Shown piece after piece: positions 7,007 to 13,507 of a stretch of 13,507 nucleotides of DNA. Source of the stretch: Bacteroidales bacterium (lineage in GTDB: Bacteria > Bacteroidota > Bacteroidia > Bacteroidales > GCA-2748055). The stretch's first letter is position 1; each line of letters begins with the position of its first letter. Under the pieces are notes generated by a model, which searched no databases, was not told where the DNA came from, and saw nothing but the letters and a program-made list of their open reading frames with translations. A program made the position numbers and the translations under genes. The DNA lies in assembly GCA_023135025.1 (NCBI GenBank), contig JAGLTY010000018.1, positions 1 to 13,507 of the forward strand. The letters are read 5' to 3'.

Positions 7007-9137
7007 TGGTCAATAACCAGATAACCAACAGGTTGAACCAGTAGGTATCGATGGTAAGGGAACCCACTCTTTTTACAGGAGCAAACATATGTGCCCGGGC
7101 TATCCTGGATCGGGGTACCTGGTAAACAGGTGCAATTTTACGGACCAGGTGATTGTTCCACTCTGTAACAAACTGGCCTTTGTTCAGAAGCAGATCCTCC
7201 AGCCTTTTATTGGTATATCTCCTCTTCTTCTGCACAAACGCTTCCGTCCCACCCCACTCTTCTACCAGACTGGTAGCTCGTCTATCCTTCAACAGGTCTT
7301 CTTCACTTTTCAGACTGCGAAAAATCTGCCTTGCCCGGTTCAATGAGTCAGTTGCCGTCACATACACCTCCTCATTAAAACCTGAGCGTGTAAAGCCTTC
7401 AGGGGATCCGAATGATGCCACCACCCCCGCTTTGCTTAAATCGGTCAATTCGTTTCGTACCAGTTCAAGATCTGCTATACAGGTTTCGGGAACAGTTCCC
7501 TCTGAAGATTTAAACCGGATGTCATTGAGCTTCAGCTTAATTTCCTGTACCCGGTCTGCCTGATAGGATGCATTAGTCCGGGCCTGGTCAATTTCAAAAA
7601 ACTCCCGGGTAAACCTGTTTCCCTTGAACTGGTGCACAGCCACAGCCTCATAGGCCCAGCGCGAAGGCATCATCTCACCAATCACAGGAACATATTCAGG
7701 ATTATCAAACAGATTGTTCAGCCTGTCAAATGGGATCATCACTCCGCTGAACAGCAGCTGGGGAACAAGGATAAAAGGAATCACGATATAGGTGTTAGCC
7801 ATAGAATTGAGTCCGGCCGAAAGATTCAAACCAATCATATTGGCCAGGCACGACACTGTAAAGAAGATGGCCCAGTAGTGAAAAAGCATCCCTTTTATTT
7901 CCAGAATTAAATTTCCTATCAGCACAAATGATAAAGTCTGTATGGCCGAAATCAGGAACAGAACCAGGATCTTCGAATGTAGATAACTGAAGCGGCTGAG
8001 GCGAAGAAAAGACTCTCTTTCCTGAATCTTGCGGTCCATGAAAATCTCCTTGGCGCTCACCATCAATCCCATGAACATGGAGATAATGACCCCGATAAAC
8101 ATATAAACCGGGAGATTCACATTTTCGCATAAAACGTAACTGGCTGTGGAGGAGAGATCATTTGTATAACGGGTAAACCAGGCGCTGATCAATGCCAGCA
8201 AAGGTGCCTCCAGGAATGTGATCAACAGATACTGCGGATTGGTCAACTTGCGGAGTATATTTCGTTGCAGAAAAATAACGAATTGTTGAAGAGGAGTTGG
8301 AATACGAAAATCCCGCTGGGGCAGGGGCCTCTTTTTGGTTTTGATCTTCTGTTTCGACTCAATCCTGTCCTTGTAAATGTCATACCACTCCTCGGGCGAC
8401 ACCTTTCGTTCACTGGTAACTTTGCCATACTCATCAATCTGTTTGGCCTCCACCATCTTCAGAATCTGTTCCGGCATCACATTCCCACACGTCGCACAAT
8501 GCCCCACATCTGCATTTACATAGTTGCTGAGCTCCTTGAAATAGGTGATGGCATCAATGGGATTTCCCTTGTAAATCACATGTCCCTCCTTATCAAGCAC
8601 CAGAAACCTGTCAAATAGCTTATAGATATCTGAATAGGGCTGATGGATATTGACAATCACCAGTTTACCTTTCAGAGCCTGTTCCTTCAGAAGCAACATC
8701 ACCTTCTCTGATCCCACGGAAGAGAGCCCTGAGGTAGGTTCATCAACAAACAACACTGCCGGTTCCCTGATCAGTTCCAGTGCAATATTGAGCCTTTTTC
8801 TCTGTCCGCCGCTGATAAATTTCTTCAATGGATTCCCCACCTTCAGGTGTTTGATCTCGTCCAGATCGAGATCCAAAAGAACCTGGTTTACCCTCCTCAG
8901 CAACTCTATTTCAGAGAGGTTGCTCAGACAAAGTTTTGCATTCAGATAGAGGTTCGTAAAAACAGTTAGCTCTTCCAGCAGCAGGTCATCCTGGGGAACA
9001 AAACCGATGATTCCTTCAATTGCAGACTCCTCTTTATGAATATCATACCCATTGATCGTAATCTGGCCCGACTGCGGCTTCAGTTTTCCACAAAGTATAT
9101 TGAGCAGGGTTGACTTCCCTACTCCGCTTCCGCCCAT
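6921..9137 (-). pseudogene. ABCG-like ABC transporter (ATPase plus permease), C-terminal part separated from its N-terminus by an in-frame TGA
   Basis: The 738-residue open stretch starts inside the nucleotide-binding domain. It contains Walker A (GGSGVGKST, residues 2-10), the Q-loop (FVPQDD, 46-51), the signature ISGGQRKRL (108-116), Walker B (VLFVDEPTSG, 128-137) and the H-loop (NIHQP, 163-167). A zinc-ribbon-like CATC pair (C214, C217) follows, then a permease with about six hydrophobic helices and a long hydrophilic loop of some 180 residues before the last one. This ATPase-then-permease order is that of ABCG/White-type half transporters; the substrate is unknown. The strand preceding Walker A is encoded upstream of the ATG at 9137 and joins in the same frame, through 13 codons, to the TGA at 9177. 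The stretch is therefore the rest of a protein of about 1,020 residues, not an independent gene. No good restart codon exists in the 13 codons. Confidence 0.85.
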
Positions 9138-9176
9138 GATTCCGATCAGGTTGCCCGACTCCTTGCTGAAGCTGAA

Positions 9177-9179
9177 TCA
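9177..9179 (-). other. In-frame TGA interrupting the ABC transporter gene
   Basis: The minus-strand codons around this point read AAT AGC ACG AAG GGG ATC AGG TGA TTC AGC TTC AGC, and the frame then continues without break to the transporter stop at 6921. The protein on both sides reads as one continuous family sequence: YRFKNSTKGIR, stop, FSFSKESGNLIGIM and then Walker A. A single base change would create or remove the stop. TGA ends other genes here (3929-3931 and 6653-6655), so it is not a reassigned codon in this organism. Confidence 0.9.
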
Positions 9180-9983
9180 CCTGATCCCCTTCGTGCTATT
9201 CTTGAACCTGTACTCAATATCCTTTGCCAAAAAGAAGATCTTTGTGAACTCCTTGGCATAATGGAATTTCCTGGAAATATCACTGTAATAGACCGGGCTG
9301 ATCAGGGACCCGGTAACCAGAGATCCATGCTCTAATAGCTCGATCCTATCCGGAATAATAGGTTGTCCATTCAGGAAAAGATTCATGTTTCCCAGGTATC
9401 GGAACACATATGTATCTGTACTGGCATGGTGCAGGATAGCAATCCTCCCCTCCAGCTCCTTCTCCCTCAAGTGCCTGATTCCTTTAACAAACGGCAACTT
9501 CTTGCTATCGATAACCATGATTTGCTCTTTGTCAATGGCATCGCATGCATTCAGTACAAAATTCTTTGTATTATCATGCTCTCTCCTGGAGATATTGAAT
9601 GAATCAGCAACGGTCCTGATAAAGGCAAGCTCTTTGGCAGTCATCACATCATCTTCATTGATGAACTCCACCAGCCGGAGAAAAACAATAAATTTTTCTC
9701 TCTGTAACAGGCTACTATTGATCTCCTCGGTAATACACCTCAACTTTTCCGAATCGGAAAGGGTCTGTCTGTGATGTGTAATTCCCCCACCGAACAGAAG
9801 GGGATGGTGCATTTCCAGGTAATGATCAAATACAACCAGATATTTCTTGATCAGGTTGGTTTTCAGGTGTTGCCTGAGGAAAGATTTAACTATGGACCTG
9901 GCTTTGAAAGAAACACCATCCTCTGATACATTGGCTATTATTGCAAATAGCTGTAACAGCGCATCTAATACGGCCTCTTTCAT
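9177..9983 (-). CDS. N-terminal part of the ABC transporter: TerB-like and FHA-like domains
   Basis: The 268-residue open part starts at ATG 9983, 33 bases after the stop of the upstream lipoprotein gene, and ends at the internal TGA. Residues 1-130 are helical and open with LLQLFAIIANVSEDGVS, a TerB-like pattern. Residues 165-240 are beta-rich (MNLFLNGQPIIPDRIELLEHGSLV), which resembles the FHA-like module often found before the ATPase in this Bacteroidota transporter family; that assignment is tentative. The end, IEYRFKNSTKGI, is the beginning of the ABC ATPase fold and leads straight into Walker A after the stop. If translated alone it would give a soluble cytosolic protein of unknown use. 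I regard it as the first third of one gene of 1,021 codons (6921-9983) rather than a separate protein. Confidence 0.8.
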   Translation of the reverse strand: MKEAVLDALLQLFAIIANVSEDGVSFKARSIVKSFLRQHLKTNLIKKYLVVFDHYLEMHHPLLFGGGITHHRQTLSDSEKLRCITEEINSSLLQREKFIVFLRLVEFINEDDVMTAKELAFIRTVADSFNISRREHDNTKNFVLNACDAIDKEQIMVIDSKKLPFVKGIRHLREKELEGRIAILHHASTDTYVFRYLGNMNLFLNGQPIIPDRIELLEHGSLVTGSLISPVYYSDISRKFHYAKEFTKIFFLAKDIEYRFKNSTKGIR

Positions 9984-10016
9984 TATGTGTGTCAGCCCTT
10001 ACAGGCCGATTCTGTG

Positions 10017-10850
10017 CTAAACGATGCTATTGCGCAATGTCGCTACGGTTTCAGAAACGATTTTCAGCTGCTCATCGGTCATGATATCCCCAACTCCCTC
10101 ATAGAAAACCTGAATTTCGAATAACCCATTATACAAATCCGTCACCTCCTCCACATCTTTTACCGATTCGAGCAGATCGACCAATTCATTCAGCGACTTC
10201 TTCTGCTTTGCCAGTGCCTCAAGAAAAGCTGTATTGTCAACAGCTTTCAATGCCACATTGGTGGTGATATAGATACCCTCTATCCAGCTTCCGCATACAA
10301 CCAAACGGGCCAAAACATCCTGCTGATTTTCAACCAGGTAATTCCACGTATCCCCAAATGATTCGGTAACAATCTGGATCAAAGAATCACGGTCATCTAT
10401 ATTATTCTCAATCCGCTCTGCATAGTTAATATTGAAAGTTGTCGATATCCCCAGCTCATCGATCAGGATTTTGGATGCCTCCAGGTAGTTCATGGTCCCC
10501 TGTTTCATCATATAGGTAGTTGCATAACAGAGATCAGTGGCATAAATGCCAAGGTTCAGCACTTTATCTCGCTGTGTGATGTACTCTCCAGCTTTTTCCG
10601 GACCATTGGAAAGTGTTAGTATATAAGGTGCTCCTGCTTGATAAATCAATTTTGTAATCTCATAGGAGGTGGGAACTTGATAACCGGAAAGTTCCTGCAC
10701 AACTTCCTCCTTGGGTTTCTGATCCTTTACAGCTGGCGTCTCCTGATCCTGCTTCTTTTGTCTAGTGTTACATCCGGAAAACAGAATCAAAGTGGTGGTA
10801 ACCAATCCGATTACTAATAACCTTGGTTGTTGATACAGTGCCTTTTTCAT
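10017..10850 (-). CDS. Lipoprotein of unknown function, first gene of the ABC transporter operon
   Basis: I place the start at ATG 10850; a TTG two codons earlier is also open but less likely. The 277-residue product has a type II signal peptide with a hydrophobic core at about residues 11-24 and the lipobox FSGC, lipidated cysteine 27. A charged, low-complexity linker (about residues 28-50, many Lys, Gln, Glu and Pro) leads to an all-helical domain with conserved-looking segments NLGIYATDLCYATTYM and LVVCGSWIEGIYI. I cannot name the family. Its position 33 bases before the transporter gene on the same strand suggests that it is a membrane-attached partner, for example a periplasmic substrate or assembly factor. 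That role is inferred from context only. I see no clear promoter in front of it, although one should lie in 10851-11030. Confidence 0.82.
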   Translation of the reverse strand: MKKALYQQPRLLVIGLVTTTLILFSGCNTRQKKQDQETPAVKDQKPKEEVVQELSGYQVPTSYEITKLIYQAGAPYILTLSNGPEKAGEYITQRDKVLNLGIYATDLCYATTYMMKQGTMNYLEASKILIDELGISTTFNINYAERIENNIDDRDSLIQIVTESFGDTWNYLVENQQDVLARLVVCGSWIEGIYITTNVALKAVDNTAFLEALAKQKKSLNELVDLLESVKDVEEVTDLYNGLFEIQVFYEGVGDIMTDEQLKIVSETVATLRNSIV

Positions 10851-10882
10851 GTTCAAAGGATTTAATTTGATACTTATTTAGA

Positions 10883-10898
10883 TTACAATCGTTACAAT
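10883..10898. repeat. Pair of TTACAAT direct repeats in the divergent spacer
   Basis: TTACAAT occurs at 10883-10889 and again at 10892-10898, a 9-base period, in front of the lipoprotein-ABC operon. The setting would suit a regulator binding site. The spacer is very A+T rich, so chance is a real alternative. Confidence 0.25.
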
Positions 10899-10947
10899 TT
10901 ATGAAAAAGTGTTATGAATAAAAAATTTCAATTGTATAACTATTTAA

Positions 10948-10979
10948 TTGATCGGTAATTATAAAATCTCCTATCTTTG
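10948..10979 (+). promoter_or_regulatory. Putative promoter for the PD40-SPOR/upp unit
   Basis: TTG at 10948-10950 is followed after 21 bases by TATCTTTG (10972-10979), an exact match to the Bacteroidota -7 consensus TAnnTTTG. It lies about 50 bases before ATG 11031. This is the best promoter match in the window. Confidence 0.6.
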
Positions 10980-11030
10980 ATAATACCTTCAATCTAATTC
11001 AGTTAACATAATACTAATCATCTTGTTCAA

Positions 11031-12278
11031 ATGAGCGTGATTACATCATTCCTGGTTGCAATTTGTTCACTCCTCCTTACAGCATACCCCAGATTTCAAA
11101 GGTCCGAACCAGATATCATACAACCTGGTGAGTGGCTTTTATTTGATACCCTGGATCTGCAATTAACTGGTCCCTGTTACGATGTGGCCTTTTACCAGGA
11201 TGGCATTATTTTCCTTAAACCAGGGGAAGAGACAACTTACCTGATACAGATAGACCAACCCGATCCTGTAAACAGTCGGCCACTTTTTACCAATAAAGAA
11301 TTTTCCTGTTCCCCCGCCGCATTCTCTTTTCCTGGCAACTACAACAGGGGATATTACAGCAGAAAAATAGTGCAGGATGAAAAACATTATGTGGAAAAGA
11401 TATATGAAATGTCCATCGATAATGGGGAAGTTTCAGATATCAGGCAGATTTCATTTGACAGTGATTCCTCCCGACATCTACACCCTGCGGTCTCATCCGA
11501 TAATTCACTGATGGTCTTCTCCTCTGACCGCCTTCCCACAAGCGGTGGACTGGACCTGTTTGTCACGCAAAAAACAACAACCGGTTGGTCAGAGCCTCTT
11601 AATCTGGGTGAGTCCATCAATTCCAGTGGTCACGAATGGTTCCCCTTCCTGGATAGGCTGAACAACCTCTGGTTTTCTTCCACCGGTCATTCAGGATATG
11701 GCGGGTATGATATTTTTATCTGTCCCTATAACGGGAAGGAGTGGGGGTTGCCCCAAAACCTCGGAAGATCGATCAATAGTCCACAGAACGAATTGGGTAT
11801 TTCTGTTCATCCCCTGAAACAGGTTGCGCTGTTCTCCAGGGTAATGCGATCAGGATCAGGGGGCATGGCCATCATGGTCACCCTCAATGAAGATGCATCT
11901 CCCAGGGATGATATCTCACTGTTCATGCAACGGATGGCCGATCCTGCAGTACAATCAGTATCCAGCATTCAACCTGAACCTGAAATAAAATCTGAACCCG
12001 AAATAAAACCTGACACGAACAGAGTGGTTTTCAGGGTCCAGATCATATCCAGTCTGTATGAAAGCAGCTTTCCAACAGTGTTGATTGCCGGAAAGAGCTA
12101 CAGTACTTTTGAATATTACTATATGGGTTCATACAGGATCACGGTCGGAGAGTTCGATACGGCACAAGATGCAAATGCATTCAGGCTTCAATGTAAAAGT
12201 TCTGGATTCACCCAGGCTTTTGTGGCAGCCTTTCGGGGCAATAAAAGAGAATTGGACCCATCGGTCTTTAAACAATAG
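11031..12278 (+). CDS. PD40 beta-propeller protein with C-terminal SPOR domain
   Basis: The 415-residue product starts with a short signal peptide or anchor (hydrophobic residues 4-18). From about 145 to 285 it has PD40/WD40-like propeller blades: LMVFSSDRLPTSGGLDLF (160-177), LWFSSTGHSGYGGYDIFI (213-230) and a third around residue 265-282. A proline/glutamate linker (about 313-328) with a PEPEIK-SEPEIK repeat joins it to a SPOR-like domain (332-402, starting VFRVQIISS and ending FTQAFVAAFRGN). SPOR domains bind peptidoglycan lacking stem peptides, and PD40 blades are common in Bacteroidota envelope proteins, so a periplasmic wall-associated role is likely. The partner is unknown. The stop lies 5 bases before upp, so the two are probably transcribed together, although their functions appear unrelated. 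Confidence 0.85.
   Translation: MSVITSFLVAICSLLLTAYPRFQRSEPDIIQPGEWLLFDTLDLQLTGPCYDVAFYQDGIIFLKPGEETTYLIQIDQPDPVNSRPLFTNKEFSCSPAAFSFPGNYNRGYYSRKIVQDEKHYVEKIYEMSIDNGEVSDIRQISFDSDSSRHLHPAVSSDNSLMVFSSDRLPTSGGLDLFVTQKTTTGWSEPLNLGESINSSGHEWFPFLDRLNNLWFSSTGHSGYGGYDIFICPYNGKEWGLPQNLGRSINSPQNELGISVHPLKQVALFSRVMRSGSGGMAIMVTLNEDASPRDDISLFMQRMADPAVQSVSSIQPEPEIKSEPEIKPDTNRVVFRVQIISSLYESSFPTVLIAGKSYSTFEYYYMGSYRITVGEFDTAQDANAFRLQCKSSGFTQAFVAAFRGNKRELDPSVFKQ
11974..12009 (+). repeat. Two 18-base tandem repeats in the linker of the PD40-SPOR gene
   Basis: Two near-identical copies of an 18-base unit (11974-11991 and 11992-12009) differ at two bases and code for PEPEIK-SEPEIK. They form the flexible linker between propeller and SPOR domain. 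Such repeats may vary in copy number between strains. Confidence 0.6.
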
Positions 12279-12283
12279 ATTCA

Positions 12284-12922
12284 ATGCATCATATCGTTGA
12301 CCACCCCCTGATCCAGCATAAGCTGACCCAGATTCGAAACAAACACACCGGCACCAAGGAATTCCGCGAAAACGTAAGTGAGATAGCCGGTCTGATGGCA
12401 TACGAGATTACCAGGGATATCCCGTTGCGTAAAACGGAAACCGAGACCCCGATGATGCGATGTATTACCAGTGTACTCTCGAGGGATATCGTACTCATAC
12501 CGGTACTAAGAGCCGGGCTTGGAATGGTGGATGGAATCACCAGCTTGATCCCCACTGCAAAAATTGGTCATGTGGGTATATACCGCGACCATGATACCCT
12601 TGAGCCAAAAAGCTATTATGCCAAGTTTCCCTATCGAATGAAGAAGGCGGTGGTGCTGGTTCTGGATCCCATGTTGGCCACCGGTGGAAGCGCCAGTGCC
12701 ACCCTTGATAAATTAAAAAATGAAGGGGCAACCGATCTGAAGCTGGTCTGTATTGTAGGTGCTCCGGAAGGGGTTGAGCGGATCAGGAAAGACCATCCGG
12801 ATGTTGAAGTATTCCTGGCTGCCCTGGACGATGGCCTGAATGAATTCGGATATATTATCCCCGGACTGGGCGATGCGGGCGATCGTCTGTTTGGCACCAA
12901 CGATTTTCCAAAACAATCCTAG
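12284..12922 (+). CDS. upp: Uracil phosphoribosyltransferase
   Basis: The 212-residue product is a full-length uracil phosphoribosyltransferase, which makes UMP and pyrophosphate from uracil and PRPP in the pyrimidine salvage pathway in the cytosol. The PRPP-binding motif VLDPMLATGGSA is at residues 126-137, the conserved LIPVLRAGLGM is at 71-81, and the uracil-binding GYIIPGLGDAGDRLFGT is at 189-205. The length is the family norm of about 210. It starts at ATG 12284, five bases after the upstream stop, so it is probably read from the promoter of that gene. A strong hairpin follows its stop. Nothing unusual is seen in the protein, and identification is firm. Confidence 0.97.
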   Translation: MHHIVDHPLIQHKLTQIRNKHTGTKEFRENVSEIAGLMAYEITRDIPLRKTETETPMMRCITSVLSRDIVLIPVLRAGLGMVDGITSLIPTAKIGHVGIYRDHDTLEPKSYYAKFPYRMKKAVVLVLDPMLATGGSASATLDKLKNEGATDLKLVCIVGAPEGVERIRKDHPDVEVFLAALDDGLNEFGYIIPGLGDAGDRLFGTNDFPKQS

Positions 12923-12956
12923 TTTTTGGAAGGCCGCCTCGAATGAGGTGGCCTTC
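12923..12956 (+). terminator. Strong hairpin between upp and ppk2
   Basis: Positions 12929-12940 pair with 12945-12956 over 12 base pairs (one G-T), with the loop GAAT. It begins 6 bases after the upp stop. A T5 run lies before the stem and only a weak T-poor tail after it, so it is not a textbook intrinsic terminator on the plus strand. It may still end or stabilise the upp transcript. Confidence 0.55.
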
Positions 12957-12969
12957 TGCATTTGGGGCG

Positions 12970-13000
12970 TTGAATCATAACCTATTTTATCCTAAATTTA
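12970..13000 (+). promoter_or_regulatory. Putative promoter for the polyphosphate kinase 2 gene
   Basis: TTG at 12970-12972 is followed after 20 bases by TAAATTTA (12993-13000), one base from TAnnTTTG. The ATG at 13021 lies 20 bases further on. It sits just past the upp hairpin, so ppk2 probably has its own promoter. Confidence 0.5.
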
Positions 13001-13020
13001 CCAATACACCTTAACCCGTT

Positions 13021-13507
13021 ATGAGTAAAAGCCAAAAGCAGAAAAAGTCCGAAGAAGCCGGCAGTGATTCCACAAAAAGCAGGCTCAATAAAAAATATTA
13101 TTTCAAAGAGCTGGAGCACCTGCAGCTCGAACTGGTAAAACTGCACGAGTGGGTAAAGGCTAAGGACCTTCGGGTAGTTGTGCTTTTCGAAGGTCGTGAT
13201 GCAGCCGGAAAGGGAGGAGTTATCAAGCGAATCACCCAGCGGCTGAATCCAAGAATCTGCCGTGTGGTAGCCCTGGGGGTACCCACTGAACGTGAAAAGA
13301 CCCAATGGTACTTTCAGCGCTTTGCGACCCACCTCCCTGCAGAGGGAGAGATTGTTCTTTTCGACCGAAGCTGGTACAACCGTGCCGGTGTGGAACATGT
13401 AATGGAATTCTGTACAGATGATGAGTACTGGGAGTTCCTGCGCTCCTGTCCCCGGTTTGAAGAGATGCTGATTCACTCCGGAATCATCCTGATCAAATAC
13501 TGGTTCT
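13021..13507 (+). CDS. ppk2: Polyphosphate kinase 2, partial (C-terminus beyond window)
   Basis: The first 162 residues are present and the frame is open to the right edge. A lysine/serine-rich tail of about 25 residues precedes the fold. Walker A is GRDAAGKGG at residues 58-66 and the Walker B/lid region is DRSWYNRAGVE at 115-125, both diagnostic of the PPK2 family, which uses polyphosphate to phosphorylate nucleoside mono- or diphosphates, or the reverse. The enzyme is cytosolic. Which class it belongs to (GDP/ADP- or AMP-using) cannot be settled without the rest of the sequence. Its neighbour upp makes a nucleoside monophosphate, so both deal with nucleotides, but they seem to have separate promoters. 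Confidence 0.95.
   Translation, partial: MSKSQKQKKSEEAGSDSTKSRLNKKYYFKELEHLQLELVKLHEWVKAKDLRVVVLFEGRDAAGKGGVIKRITQRLNPRICRVVALGVPTEREKTQWYFQRFATHLPAEGEIVLFDRSWYNRAGVEHVMEFCTDDEYWEFLRSCPRFEEMLIHSGIILIKYWF

Noticed and set aside
7153..7563. 136-codon plus-strand frame
   Set aside because: It is opposite the transporter loop region and is Ser/Arg/Phe-rich, as expected of a reverse-complement shadow.
9177..9179. TGA read as selenocysteine or as a reassigned Trp/Gly codon
   Set aside because: TGA ends other genes in the window (3929-3931, 6653-6655), no hairpin of the bacterial SECIS kind follows at once, and an ABC transporter is not a known selenoprotein.
12982..13476. 164-codon open frame on the minus strand
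   Set aside because: It lies entirely opposite the ppk2 coding sequence and has no recognisable domain; it is a shadow of that gene.

Overview
The window looks like chromosomal DNA of a member of the Bacteroidota, probably a free-living or environmental one. The evidence is the gene families (a PD40-SPOR envelope protein, Haem_bd-type cytochromes, an ABCG-like transporter with a TerB-like N-terminus), the lack of Shine-Dalgarno sites, and spacers resembling the Bacteroidota promoter pattern TTTG / TAnnTTTG. I see no tRNA, rRNA, CRISPR array, insertion sequence or phage gene. Stop codons include TGA in normal positions, so the standard bacterial code applies.

Layout, left to right. Positions 1-1823, minus strand: a SAM-dependent methyltransferase followed 23 bases later by an HI0933/YhiN-type flavoprotein that runs off the left edge. 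Positions 2033-3931, plus strand: one membrane-anchored TolB-like/TPR protein. Positions 3942-5309, minus: a membrane-anchored serine hydrolase of the beta-lactamase/NylB type. Positions 5433-5975, minus: a small acidic lipoprotein of unknown function. Positions 6189-10850, minus: a probable operon, in transcription order a lipoprotein, a large TerB/FHA-like/ABC/permease protein, and two small haem-binding-domain proteins. From 11031, plus strand: a PD40 beta-propeller-SPOR protein, then uracil phosphoribosyltransferase (upp) 5 bases later, a strong hairpin, and the start of a polyphosphate kinase 2 gene that runs off the right edge.

The region most worth attention is 6653-9983. The large ABC transporter gene is cut by one in-frame TGA at 9177-9179, just before Walker A. 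The flanking frame is intact on both sides and no good restart codon exists. At the 3' end of the same gene, the first haem-binding gene overlaps the transporter, has no signal peptide or proper start codon, and has lost the first cysteine of CxxCH. Two lesions in one operon suggest decay in progress, although sequencing or assembly error could explain the TGA. The second haem-binding protein is intact, with a membrane anchor and a good CYDCH motif.

No wholly new system is evident. The remaining genes are recognisable families, apart from two lipoproteins (5433-5975 and 10017-10850) whose function I cannot name.
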